From: Pigmentiphaga sp. NML080357
Lineage (GTDB): Bacteria; Pseudomonadota; Gammaproteobacteria; Burkholderiales; Burkholderiaceae_B
Direction of reading: 5' to 3'
Length of the DNA: 64,000 nucleotides
Assembly (NCBI RefSeq): GCF_002188465.1
Contig: NZ_NINW01000024.1
Span: 1 to 64,000 of the forward strand
Shown here: positions 1-7,621 of the stretch, piece after piece
How positions within the stretch are numbered: position 1 is the stretch's first letter
Layout: every line of letters begins with the position of its first letter
Notes under the pieces: model-generated
The model's input: only the letters and a program-made list of their open reading frames with translations
What the model was told of the DNA's origin: nothing
Database searches by the model: none
Position numbers and translations under genes: made by a program

Positions 1-82
1 GCAGATTCGTCAGGCTGACGTTGCCGCGCTGTCGCGGCAAACAGTGCTCGATCTGCTGATATTGGGCTTCGGTGATTTCCAT
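1..82 (-). CDS. IS5-family transposase, N-terminal fragment at window edge
   Basis: An open frame starts with ATG at 82 and runs off the left edge after 27 codons. It begins MEITEAQYQQIEHCLPRQRG, which matches the helical N-terminus (DUF4096-type) of IS427-group transposases. These catalyse cut-and-paste movement with a DDE active site, which would lie further left. The transposase start sits about 42 bases inside the presumed IS end, the normal spacing. Whether the full transposase is intact cannot be judged here. Confidence 0.7.
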   Translation of the reverse strand, partial: MEITEAQYQQIEHCLPRQRGNVSLTNL

Positions 83-124
83 ACCCGAAGTATACGAGCA
101 AATTCATTTAGTGTGAACACGCCC
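1..124 (-). mobile_element. End of an IS5-family (IS427-like) insertion sequence
   Basis: The left edge holds the 5' end of an insertion sequence read on the minus strand. It contains a transposase start and, outside it, a terminal sequence reading inward as GGGCGTGTTCACACTAAATG. That type of terminus, together with the transposase N-terminus, fits the IS427 group of the IS5 family. The element ends near position 124, next to the dinucleotide TA at 125-126, which is a usual target for this group. The rest of the element and its second flank lie outside the window. The exact boundary is inferred because only one end is visible. Confidence 0.72.
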
Positions 125-259
125 TAGCAGCGCGAGGTCGCCCGTCAGGTGCACGAGCACGAGCGCGGCGGGGACCACGTCGGCTTCCTCCAGCGCAGTG
201 CGCAACGCTGTTTCATCGCGCACTGCGGCTTCGAATATATTCATGGGGGGAGTGTTCAT
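104..259 (-). pseudogene. Start of a flavin monooxygenase gene cut off by the IS
   Basis: The minus-strand frame from ATG 259 (or ATG 244) encodes about 43 native residues, then enters the IS end and stops at TGA 104. The native part contains LRTALEEADVVPAALVLVHL followed by TGDLALL. This resembles the N-terminal helical segment that precedes the FAD domain in Baeyer-Villiger monooxygenases of the 4-hydroxyacetophenone type, where a phrase like ALLxxLVHLTGD recurs. The last codons (GRVHTK) come from the IS. The catalytic body is missing here and may lie beyond the element to the left. It is divergent from the LysR gene at 417, which was probably its regulator. The family call rests on a short segment, so it is moderate. 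Confidence 0.55.
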
Positions 260-416
260 ATCTGCGTGGCTATCGGGGAAGAAGAGTGGCGATAGTCTAT
301 GAACGATCCACGCAGCGCGTGACGATTTCGATTGATGGGCTCGATCAGCGAATTTGATAGCAGCGGCCGGGCGGCTCCCCACGCCTTCCGTAACGTGCCC
401 AAGGAGACAGCGCCCC

Positions 417-1373
417 ATGGAAATTCAGACCAGGGCCATTCATTACTTCATCAGCGTTTTCGAAGAGGGTAGTTTCACCAAGGCCGCCGAACGCATGCAC
501 GTGGTCCAGTCGGCACTGAGTATGCAGATCCGCAATCTGGAAGACGATCTCGGGACGCCGCTGTTCGAGCGAGGGCAGCGCGGGCTGGTTCCCACGGTCG
601 CGGGTCGCCGCTTCTACGAGCTGGCGGTGTCGATCGCGCGCAGCCTCTCGGCGGCGCGCCAGGAGATCCGGGATCTGGCTGCCGGCAACGCGGTAACAGG
701 ATCGCTCAGGGTCGGGGTCACTTCGTCGATGTGCAAGAACGTATTGGGCAGGGTGTTGGCGGATTTCTACGCCTTGTATCCCGGTGTGGACATCTCCGTC
801 ACCGAGGGCTACGCGCGTAATATCACCGAGCTGGTCCAGGCGGGCGCCTTGGACCTGGGACTTGGAGCGATGCCTCTGGACAACAGCAGTCTGTCGTGTG
901 AGCTCGGGTTTACCGATGAGTTCGTGCTCGTGGCTAGCCAGCCGATCAACGGCCCGACCTTCGCGCCGTGCGACCTGGCGCTCATGCGCGACCTGGTGCT
1001 GGTGATTCCCTCCGAGCGCCACCTGCTCGGGTCGACGATGCAGAATCACATTGCCAGCGGGCGGGTGGCAGCCAAGAAGGTCATAAAGATCGACGGCATG
1101 GTCGCGACGCTCGAGAGCATCCGCCATTCGGACTGGGGGGCGATCTGCCTGATGAATTCGGTCGCGGACCGGATTGCCACGGGGGAGTATTACATCTATC
1201 CGATCCTGAATCCGCGCGTGCAGTTCGATCTGTTCCTGCTGCACGATTTGAGATTTCCGCCCACGCTGGCGGCGCGCCGCTTTACCGAGATGTTCGCGGC
1301 CCGACTGCGTGAAATCAAGGCGATGTGGTCGGAAGCGTTTCCTGCGCTCGAGGCTCCCGCTAGAAGCGCGTGA
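417..1373 (+). CDS. LysR-family transcriptional regulator
   Basis: A 318-residue protein of normal LysR length. The N-terminal winged helix-turn-helix (residues about 1-60) includes FTKAAERMHVVQSALSMQIR and then LEDDLGTPLFER, the family signature. The rest is a periplasmic-binding-like effector domain. The start at 417 is chosen because AAGGAGAC lies about 11 bases upstream and MEIQTRAIHYF is a normal LysR beginning; a longer frame adds only an unlikely leader. It faces the IS-truncated monooxygenase gene across a gap of about 157 bases, the usual arrangement of a LysR activator and its target. Its effector is unknown, and with the target broken it may now be an orphan. Confidence 0.9.
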   Translation: MEIQTRAIHYFISVFEEGSFTKAAERMHVVQSALSMQIRNLEDDLGTPLFERGQRGLVPTVAGRRFYELAVSIARSLSAARQEIRDLAAGNAVTGSLRVGVTSSMCKNVLGRVLADFYALYPGVDISVTEGYARNITELVQAGALDLGLGAMPLDNSSLSCELGFTDEFVLVASQPINGPTFAPCDLALMRDLVLVIPSERHLLGSTMQNHIASGRVAAKKVIKIDGMVATLESIRHSDWGAICLMNSVADRIATGEYYIYPILNPRVQFDLFLLHDLRFPPTLAARRFTEMFAARLREIKAMWSEAFPALEAPARSA

Positions 1374-1433
1374 GCGCGGGAGCATTCGCTCGGTTGACGC
1401 TTTGAACTGGCGCCATCTGCGGAATACGCAGCT

Positions 1434-2027
1434 TCAGGCCCACCGCCGTATGTCACTTCCTTGCGGGAAACACCCTCGATACGCTTCGCACCCGGGACAG
1501 CCGGGCGCGGGCGCCGGCGCTTCGCCGCGCGCCGCGGCCAGGTCGTAGGCCAGGAATTTCTTCCAGCGCATATGAGTGGTATTGCGCTCGGGCAGACCAG
1601 GGAAGTAGCGCTGCAGGGCTTGGGTGACGTCCTCGCGGCCGGCCAGGCCGAGGTCCTTCCACAAATGGTCGGGGCGAAGACAGGCATGGGCGATGATGCG
1701 GGCGAGGTCGTCGGCATCATCGGCAGACAGGGCGGGATTGCGGTGGGCGATAAGGTGCCGGTGCAGGCCGAGCGTGAAACCGGTTTCCCTTGGCGGCATA
1801 GTCAGAGACGGCGGCGGTTCGCCTGGGAAGCGGCGCGCGTACAGGGCGCGCAGCCGCGTGTCGTCCAGGCCTAGCCAATGCAGTTCGCCACGCACCTCGC
1901 GGGCCGCCACCAATTGCGCGAACAGCCGCGTATCGAAGGCGTCCGGAACCGTGGCGCGGGCGGCGAGTGAGTGGGCGCGGACCTGGACATCGGTGGCGGC
2001 GGGGCAAGGCATGGGTTGCGGCGGCAC
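1434..2027 (-). CDS. NifQ-like molybdenum-handling protein
   Basis: A 197-residue protein whose C-terminal third contains HMRWKKFLAYDLAAARGE and then CPGCEAYRGCFP. This is the hallmark of NifQ, which delivers molybdenum for FeMo-cofactor in nitrogen fixers. NifQ normally carries four cysteines as Cx4Cx2Cx5C. Here the last three are present, but the place of the first is taken by a non-cysteine residue in an Ala-Pro stretch. The GTG start at 2027 is chosen because CAGGAG lies 7 bases upstream. No nif genes are in the window, and this family is not known for nitrogen fixation, so a role in molybdenum or iron-sulfur handling elsewhere is a guess. It converges on the LysR gene. Confidence 0.78.
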   Translation of the reverse strand: MPPQPMPCPAATDVQVRAHSLAARATVPDAFDTRLFAQLVAAREVRGELHWLGLDDTRLRALYARRFPGEPPPSLTMPPRETGFTLGLHRHLIAHRNPALSADDADDLARIIAHACLRPDHLWKDLGLAGREDVTQALQRYFPGLPERNTTHMRWKKFLAYDLAAARGEAPAPAPGCPGCEAYRGCFPQGSDIRRWA

Positions 2028-2058
2028 GGCGGATCTCCTGTCGCTTCGTCCCTAAAGC

Positions 2059-2976
2059 TCACTCGATGTTCTGCGCCTGCTCCCGCATCTGCTCGATCAG
2101 CAGCTTCAGGTCCATGGCCGCGCGCGTGACCTCCAGCCCGCCCGCCTTGGACCCCAGCGTGTTGGCCTCGCGGTTCATCTCCTGGAACAGGAAGTCGAGC
2201 CGCTTGCCGGCGCTGCCCTTGTCGGCCTTCTTGCCGCCGCCCTTGCCGATCAGTTGCTTGAGCTCGGCCAGGTGCGAATGCAGGCGCGACAGTTCCTCGG
2301 CGACGTCGATGCGCAGCCCGAACAGGGTGGCCTCGTGGGCCAGGCGTTCCGACAGCTCCTCGCCCCGGATGTGCTGGAAGCCGCCGGGGAAGGCGGCCTC
2401 GACCGTGTCGCGCAGCTTGCGCGCCAGCCGCTCGCGGTATTCCTGCACCAGCTGCGGCATGCGCTGTTCGACCTCGGCCACGATGGCGGCGACCGATTCC
2501 GCGCGATCGGCGATCATCGCGGCCAGGCGCTCGCCTTCGCGATCCCGGGCCTCCTGCATCTGCGCCAGGGCTTCGCCGGCGGCGCGCAAGGCGGCCTCGC
2601 GCCAGGTGTCTTCGGATTCCTCGGCGGCCTGCACGCCGGGCCAGGCTAGCAATTCGGCCAGTCGCGGCGCCTGGGTGTCGGGAAACACCGCCTGGACCTT
2701 GCGGAACAGCGAGGCAGCCTGTTCGAGCGCGGCCACGTTGATGGAATCGGGGTCGGTGGCGAGGCGGCGCTGGATGGTGGCGCGTACCTCGATCTTGCCG
2801 CGCGATACGGCCTTGGTCAGGAGTTCGCGCAGCGGGGTCTCGAGCGCGCGCAGCTCGTCCGGCACGCGGAAGTGCAAATCGAGGAAGCGGCTGTTGACGC
2901 TGCGCAGTTCGATGGATACCGAACCGTGGTCGGTATCGGCGCGCGCGGCGCCGAATGCGGTCATGCTACGGATCAT
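2059..2976 (-). CDS. yicC: YicC-family endoribonuclease
   Basis: A 305-residue protein starting MIRSMTAFGAARAD, the characteristic YicC N-terminus; this fixes the start at 2976 although the frame is open further upstream. The C-terminal half has the DUF1732 region with EVTRAAMDLKLLIEQMREQA QNIE at its end. YicC/YloC proteins are endoribonucleases that affect RNA turnover and sporulation or stress in other bacteria. It is divergent from rph, which encodes another RNA-processing enzyme, as in many proteobacteria. No strong Shine-Dalgarno is visible. The start of the next gene on this strand (NifQ-like) lies 31 bases beyond its stop. Confidence 0.93.
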   Translation of the reverse strand: MIRSMTAFGAARADTDHGSVSIELRSVNSRFLDLHFRVPDELRALETPLRELLTKAVSRGKIEVRATIQRRLATDPDSINVAALEQAASLFRKVQAVFPDTQAPRLAELLAWPGVQAAEESEDTWREAALRAAGEALAQMQEARDREGERLAAMIADRAESVAAIVAEVEQRMPQLVQEYRERLARKLRDTVEAAFPGGFQHIRGEELSERLAHEATLFGLRIDVAEELSRLHSHLAELKQLIGKGGGKKADKGSAGKRLDFLFQEMNREANTLGSKAGGLEVTRAAMDLKLLIEQMREQAQNIE

Positions 2977-3185
2977 GGCAAAGGCCTGTGAGGACGTGGG
3001 CGAGGCCGACGGGCACGGCGACGCGGCCGGTGCGTTTGTCGGCATGAGCCTGCATGATAAAACGGGGCGGTGGTTCTTGGGGCCTTGCTCGTACAATGTC
3101 CGCATCCGGCCGCCGCGGCGCGGCCCGTTCGTTTTCGCGGCGGCTGCCCGCTTTGCCGGCCCGCCTATCGATCTGGAGTTTTTTC

Positions 3186-3941
3186 ATGAGCCTTGCCCCC
3201 CCTTCGTTTGCCCGGCCGTCCGGCCGCGGCCCTGCCTCGCTTCGCCCCGTCACGCTGCAGCGCGGCTATACGCGCTATGCGGAAGGGTCGGTGCTGGTGA
3301 CCTTCGGCGACACGCAGGTAATCTGTACGGCCAGCGTGGAAGACAAGGTCCCGCCGTTCCTCAAGGGCATGGGGCAGGGTTGGGTTACGGCCGAGTACGG
3401 CATGCTGCCGCGCGCCACGCACACCCGCGGCAGCCGCGAGGCCGCCAAGGGCAAGCAGAGCGGACGCACCCAGGAGATCCAGCGCCTGATCGGCCGCAGC
3501 CTGCGTGCCGTGTTCGACTTGGCCAAGCTGGGCGAGCGCACGCTGCACCTGGATTGCGACGTCATCCAGGCCGACGGCGGCACGCGCACCGCCAGTATCA
3601 CCGGCGCGTTCGTCGCCGCCAGCGACGCCGTGGCGCTGCTGATGGCGCGCGGCGAACTGGCCGCCTCGCCCATTCGCGACCACGTGGCCGCCATCTCGGT
3701 CGGAATCTACGAAGGCCAGCCCGTGCTGGATCTGGACTACGCCGAGGATTCGCAGTGCGAAACCGACATGAACGTCGTGATGACGGGCAGCGGCGCCTAC
3801 GTCGAGGTCCAGGGCACTGCCGAGGGCGTGCCGTTCTCGCGCAAGGAAATGGATGCGCTGCTGGAACTGGCCGAGGCGGGCATCGCCGATCTCGTGCGCT
3901 TGCAGCGCGAGGTCCTGGCGCAGCCGTATCCGGGCCGCTGA
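3186..3941 (+). CDS. rph: Ribonuclease PH
   Basis: A 251-residue phosphorolytic exoribonuclease that trims the 3' ends of tRNA precursors. The N-terminus holds [20 protein letters not shown], typical of Rph, and the middle has [20 protein letters not shown] with the conserved arginines for phosphate and RNA binding. A conserved [16 protein letters not shown] block follows. The start at 3186 is preceded by CTGGAG about 8 bases upstream; the frame is open earlier, but that part has no family similarity. It is the first gene of a run rph-rdgB-hemW, with rdgB starting 28 bases after its stop. A TACAAT hexamer at 3092-3097 could be its -10 box, without a convincing -35. Confidence 0.95.
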   Translation: MSLAPPSFARPSGRGPASLRPVTLQRGYTRYAEGSVLVTFGDTQVICTASVEDKVPPFLKGMGQGWVTAEYGMLPRATHTRGSREAAKGKQSGRTQEIQRLIGRSLRAVFDLAKLGERTLHLDCDVIQADGGTRTASITGAFVAASDAVALLMARGELAASPIRDHVAAISVGIYEGQPVLDLDYAEDSQCETDMNVVMTGSGAYVEVQGTAEGVPFSRKEMDALLELAEAGIADLVRLQREVLAQPYPGR

Positions 3942-3969
3942 TGATCGCCTGGCAACGGAGCGCAAGATA

Positions 3970-4566
3970 ATGAGGAAACTGGTCCTGGCATCCAACAATG
4001 CGGGCAAGCTGCGCGAGTTCTCGTCGCTCTTGGCTACCCGCGGGTTCGAGCTGGTGCCGCAGGGCAGCCTGGGCGTGCCGGAGGCCGAGGAGCCGCACGT
4101 CACGTTCATCGAAAACGCGCTGGCCAAGGCCAGGCACGCGAGCCGGCTGACCGGCCTGCCTGCCCTGGCCGATGATTCGGGCGTATGCGTGACGGCCCTG
4201 GGCGGCGAGCCCGGCGTGTATTCGGCGCGCTATGCGGCGCGCAATGGCGGCGAAAAGTCCGATGCCGCCAACAATGCGCTGCTGGTCGAGCGGCTGCGCG
4301 GCGCCGCCGACCGGCGGGCCTATTACTACGCGGCGCTGGTGCTGGTGCGCTCGGCGGAAGATCCGCAGCCGCTCATAGGCGAAGGCCTGTGGTGGGGCGA
4401 GATCGTCCCGCAGCCGCGCGGCGGCGGCGGGTTCGGCTACGACCCGCATTTCTTGCTGCCCAGCCTTGGCAGGACAGCGGCCGAGCTGACGCCCGACGAG
4501 AAGAATCGCCTCAGTCACCGCGCCCAGGCGCTGGCGGTGCTGATGGACAAGCTGGATACGTTCTGA
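3970..4566 (+). CDS. rdgB: XTP/dITP diphosphatase (non-canonical purine NTPase)
   Basis: A 198-residue RdgB/HAM1 enzyme that hydrolyses dITP, XTP and dXTP to monophosphates and so keeps deaminated purines out of DNA. It begins MRKLVLASNNAGKLREFSSL, with the family SNNxGKxxE motif, and has FIENALAKARHA, ALADDSGVCV and GGGGFGYDPHFLLP, the substrate and metal motifs. Its length is normal for the family. Its TGA overlaps the ATG of hemW (shared base 4566), so the two are translationally coupled, a linkage seen across proteobacteria. Confidence 0.96.
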   Translation: MRKLVLASNNAGKLREFSSLLATRGFELVPQGSLGVPEAEEPHVTFIENALAKARHASRLTGLPALADDSGVCVTALGGEPGVYSARYAARNGGEKSDAANNALLVERLRGAADRRAYYYAALVLVRSAEDPQPLIGEGLWWGEIVPQPRGGGGFGYDPHFLLPSLGRTAAELTPDEKNRLSHRAQALAVLMDKLDTF

Positions 4567-5801
4567 TGCCCCGGTCGATCGCCATCAGGCCGGCCGGGCA
4601 GGGCGCGCCGGCACCCAAGGCGGCGATGCCGTTCGCGCCCGGCCCCAGCCTGCTGACGAGCCTGCCGCCTTTGTCGGTCTACGTGCACGTGCCCTGGTGC
4701 GTGCGCAAATGCCCGTATTGCGACTTCAATTCCCATGCCGCCCCCGACGAATTGCCGGAGGAGCGCTACCTGCAGGCGCTGACCGCCGATCTCGAGCAGA
4801 GCCTGCCGCAGGTATGGGGACGCAAGGTGATCTCGGTATTCATAGGCGGCGGCACGCCCAGCCTGCTGTCGGCCGCCACGCTGGACGCGATGCTGGCGTT
4901 GCTGCGTTCCCGGCTGCCGCTGCTGCCCGATGCCGAGATCACCATGGAAGCGAATCCCGGGACAGTCGAGGCCGGCCGCTTTGCCGATTACGCGGCGAGC
5001 GGGGTCAACCGCATCTCGCTAGGCATCCAGAGTTTCGACGACCGCAGCCTGAAGGCACTGGGACGCATCCACGACGGCCGCGCCGCCCGGGAAGCCATCG
5101 ATATCGCGCAGCGCCACGTCAGGCGGGTCAATCTCGACCTGATGTTCGCGCTGCCCGGCCAGACGCCGGAAGGATGCCTGGATGACGTGGAGACCGCGCT
5201 GGCCTTCGGCACGGAGCACCTGTCGATCTACCACCTGACGCTCGAACCCAACACGGTCTTCGCCAAGTATCCGCCCGCGCTTCCCGACGACGACACCGCA
5301 TTCGAGATGCAGGACCGTATCGAGGCGCGCCTGGCGGACGCGGGCTACGACCATTACGAGGTGTCTGCCTATGCCAAACCCGGCGCCCGCTGCCGGCACA
5401 ACCTGAATTACTGGGAGTTCGGCGACTACCTCGGCATCGGCCCCGGCGCGCACGGCAAGCTGTCCTTCCACGACCGCATCCTGCGCGAGGCACGGGTCCG
5501 CAATCCGCAATCGTGGATGGATGCCTTGCTCGAGCCGGCGGCCGGCGCCTCCCACCTGGCCGAGTCGCGCCAGGTCGGGCCGGACGAGCTGCCGTTCGAG
5601 TTCATGCTCAACGCGCTGCGGCTGACCGACGGCGTGCCGGCCGCGAGTTTCGCCGAACGCACGGGCTTGAACCTCGCCACGATCGCCAAGCCGCTTGCGC
5701 GCGCCGTCGAACGGGGACTGCTGGACGAAGACCCCACCCGGATCCGCCCCACGCCCCTTGGCCGCCGCTTCCTGAACGACCTGCAGAGCCTTTTCCTGTG
5801 A
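4566..5801 (+). CDS. hemW: Radical SAM haem chaperone HemW
   Basis: A 411-residue radical SAM protein with the CxxxCxxC cluster motif CVRKCPYC (Cys45, Cys49, Cys52) after VYVHVPW. It also has GGGTPSLL, NRISLGIQSF and the C-terminal HemN-like region. The motif lacks the extra C-terminal-side cysteine of true coproporphyrinogen dehydrogenase HemN, and the genomic pairing with rdgB is that of HemW. HemW binds haem and inserts it into respiratory enzymes. The N-terminus is about 35 residues longer than usual before the barrel; a later ATG at 4626 is possible, but the overlap with the rdgB stop supports 4566. Confidence 0.93.
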   Translation: MPRSIAIRPAGQGAPAPKAAMPFAPGPSLLTSLPPLSVYVHVPWCVRKCPYCDFNSHAAPDELPEERYLQALTADLEQSLPQVWGRKVISVFIGGGTPSLLSAATLDAMLALLRSRLPLLPDAEITMEANPGTVEAGRFADYAASGVNRISLGIQSFDDRSLKALGRIHDGRAAREAIDIAQRHVRRVNLDLMFALPGQTPEGCLDDVETALAFGTEHLSIYHLTLEPNTVFAKYPPALPDDDTAFEMQDRIEARLADAGYDHYEVSAYAKPGARCRHNLNYWEFGDYLGIGPGAHGKLSFHDRILREARVRNPQSWMDALLEPAAGASHLAESRQVGPDELPFEFMLNALRLTDGVPAASFAERTGLNLATIAKPLARAVERGLLDEDPTRIRPTPLGRRFLNDLQSLFL

Positions 5802-5846
5802 ACCGCGACCCCGCCTAGTGCGCGCCGCGCCAGCGCACAGCACGTT

Positions 5847-5902
5847 TGCACTAAATTGGTGCAAAATGGGCCTAAGCCGGTACGATGCACCAGGATGGGG
5901 AT
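5847..5902. promoter_or_regulatory. NtrC binding sites upstream of glnA
   Basis: TGCACTAAATTGGTGCA at 5847-5863 is a perfect 17-base dyad matching the NtrC consensus TGCAC-N5-tGGTGCA. A weaker half-conserved site, TGCACC-N5-GGGGAT, lies at 5886-5902, about 39 bases downstream centre to centre. Both sit 150-190 bases upstream of the predicted sigma-54 start point, a normal enhancer distance. NtrC is encoded by the third gene of this same cluster, so feedback control is expected. The strong site is seen directly; the second is an inference. Confidence 0.82.
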
Positions 5903-6019
5903 CACCGTCGCTTGTGGCGACCCGTTGTGGTGCGTAAATTGAAATCATCTTCCTGTGCCAATATGCGAGAATTCCGCGCCGTCCTGCACAAGCACGCGGG
6001 CGGCGGTTTTGTCCCGCTC

Positions 6020-6036
6020 TGGCACGGAACCTGCTT
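6020..6036 (+). promoter_or_regulatory. Sigma-54 promoter of glnA
   Basis: TGGCACGGAACCTGCTT carries the -24 GG (6021-6022) and -12 GC (6033-6034) with the exact 10-base spacing needed by RpoN. It matches the consensus TGGCAC-N5-TTGC at all but one position. Transcription would begin near 6046, about 100 bases before the glnA ATG. Together with the NtrC site upstream it defines a nitrogen-regulated promoter. The 344 bases between hemW and glnA hold nothing else that I can recognise as a gene. Confidence 0.85.
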
Positions 6037-6145
6037 ATTCTGACGCGCAACCCTTCAGCCCGACCCAGGTCGAGCTGTGTGCATGCCGAGAACGCTGCGC
6101 CCCCGGGGGAGCCGGAGGCGATTACGAGACTTATCAGGAGCCCTA

Positions 6146-7558
6146 ATGGCAACGCCTAAAGACGTCCTCAAGATGATTGCGGACAACGAGGTCAAGTTCG
6201 TTGACTACCGTTTCACCGATACCCGCGGCAAGGAGCAGCACGTGTCGGTGCCGGCCCACACCGTGGACGAAGACAAGTTCGAGACGGGCCACGCCTTCGA
6301 CGGCTCTTCGATCGCCGGCTGGAAGGGCATTGAGGCGTCCGACATGCTGCTGATCCCCGAGCCCTCGACCGCTCGCATGGATCCGTTCCGCGAGGAATCC
6401 ACCCTGATCATGACCTGCGACGTGGTCGAGCCTTCCGACATGAAAGGCTACGACCGCGATCCCCGTTCGCTGGCCAAGCGCGCCGAGGCGTACCTGAAAT
6501 CCTCGGGCCTGGGCGACACTGCCTACTTCGGTCCCGAGCCCGAGTTCTTCGTGTTCGACGGCGTGACCTGGAACGTCGACATGTCGGGCTGCTTCGTCAA
6601 GATCAAGTCGGAAGAGGCCTCCTGGTCCACCGGCATCGACTACGACGGCGGCAACCTGGCCCATCGTCCGGCCGTCAAGGGCGGCTATTTCCCCGTTCCG
6701 CCTACCGATTCGTTCCAGGATCTGCGCTCGGAAATGTGCCTGCTGCTCGAACAGCAGGGCGTGCCGGTCGAAGTGCATCACCACGAAGTCGCGGGCCCGG
6801 GCCAGCTGGAAATCGGCACCAAGTTCTCGACCCTGGTGCAGCGCGCCGACTGGAACCAGATCATGAAGTACACGATCTGGAACGTCGCCGCCGCCTACGG
6901 CAAGACGGCCACCTTCATGCCCAAGCCCGTGGTCGGCGACAACGGCTCGGGCATGCACGTCCACCAGTCGATCTGGAAGGATGGCCAGAACCTGTTCGCG
7001 GGCAACGGCTACGCCGGCCTGTCCGAGTTCGCGCTGTACTACATCGGCGGCATCATCAAGCACGCCCGCGCGCTGAACGCCATCACCAATCCGGGCACCA
7101 ACTCGTACAAGCGCCTGGTCCCGCACTTCGAAGCCCCGGTCAAGCTGGCTTACTCGGCTCGCAACCGCTCGGCCTCGATCCGCATTCCTTACGTCGCCAA
7201 CCCGAAGGGTCGCCGTATCGAGACGCGCTTCCCGGATCCGCTGGCCAACCCGTACCTGGCTTTCTCGGCCCTGATGATGGCCGGCCTGGACGGCGTGATG
7301 AACAAGATCCACCCGGGCGATCCCGCCGACAAGAACCTGTACGATCTGCCGCCCGAAGAGGACGCCAAGATCCCGACCGTGTGCTCGTCGCTCGACCAGG
7401 CGCTGGAAGCGCTCGACAAGGACCGCGAGTTCCTGACCCGCGGCGGCGTGTTCAGCAACGCCATGATCGACGCCTACATCAACCTGAAGATGGACGAAGT
7501 CACGCGCTTCCGCGCGACGACTCATCCGCTCGAGTTCGATATGTACTACGGCCTCTGA
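6146..7558 (+). CDS. glnA: Glutamine synthetase type I
   Basis: A 470-residue GS that condenses ammonia with glutamate using ATP; it is the main nitrogen assimilation step and acts as a dodecamer in the cytoplasm. It starts [20 protein letters not shown] with AGGAG 5 bases upstream. Visible signatures are [10 protein letters not shown], the metal-binding [20 protein letters not shown] and [12 protein letters not shown]. Tyr399 in [10 protein letters not shown] is the adenylylation site of the beta subtype, so GlnE control is expected. It is transcribed from the sigma-54/NtrC promoter described upstream and followed by a terminator before ntrB. Confidence 0.98.
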   Translation: MATPKDVLKMIADNEVKFVDYRFTDTRGKEQHVSVPAHTVDEDKFETGHAFDGSSIAGWKGIEASDMLLIPEPSTARMDPFREESTLIMTCDVVEPSDMKGYDRDPRSLAKRAEAYLKSSGLGDTAYFGPEPEFFVFDGVTWNVDMSGCFVKIKSEEASWSTGIDYDGGNLAHRPAVKGGYFPVPPTDSFQDLRSEMCLLLEQQGVPVEVHHHEVAGPGQLEIGTKFSTLVQRADWNQIMKYTIWNVAAAYGKTATFMPKPVVGDNGSGMHVHQSIWKDGQNLFAGNGYAGLSEFALYYIGGIIKHARALNAITNPGTNSYKRLVPHFEAPVKLAYSARNRSASIRIPYVANPKGRRIETRFPDPLANPYLAFSALMMAGLDGVMNKIHPGDPADKNLYDLPPEEDAKIPTVCSSLDQALEALDKDREFLTRGGVFSNAMIDAYINLKMDEVTRFRATTHPLEFDMYYGL

Positions 7559-7587
7559 TCCGGACCGGGTCAGTCGTCGGCAACGAG

Positions 7588-7620
7588 AAACGGGGCGCGA
7601 GAACGCCCCGTTTTCATTTT
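7588..7620 (+). terminator. Rho-independent terminator between glnA and ntrB
   Basis: A 10-base stem AAACGGGGCG (7588-7597) pairs perfectly with CGCCCCGTTT (7604-7613) around the loop cgagaa, and is followed by a T-rich run to 7620. It lies just after glnA and ends one base before the ntrB start codon. It probably stops most glnA transcripts and lets a fraction read on into ntrBC, the arrangement known in enteric bacteria. Confidence 0.9.
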
Positions 7621-7621
7621 C

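Noticed and set aside
3069-3097. A strong promoter for rph
   Set aside because: TACAAT is present, but no -35 hexamer lies at an acceptable distance.
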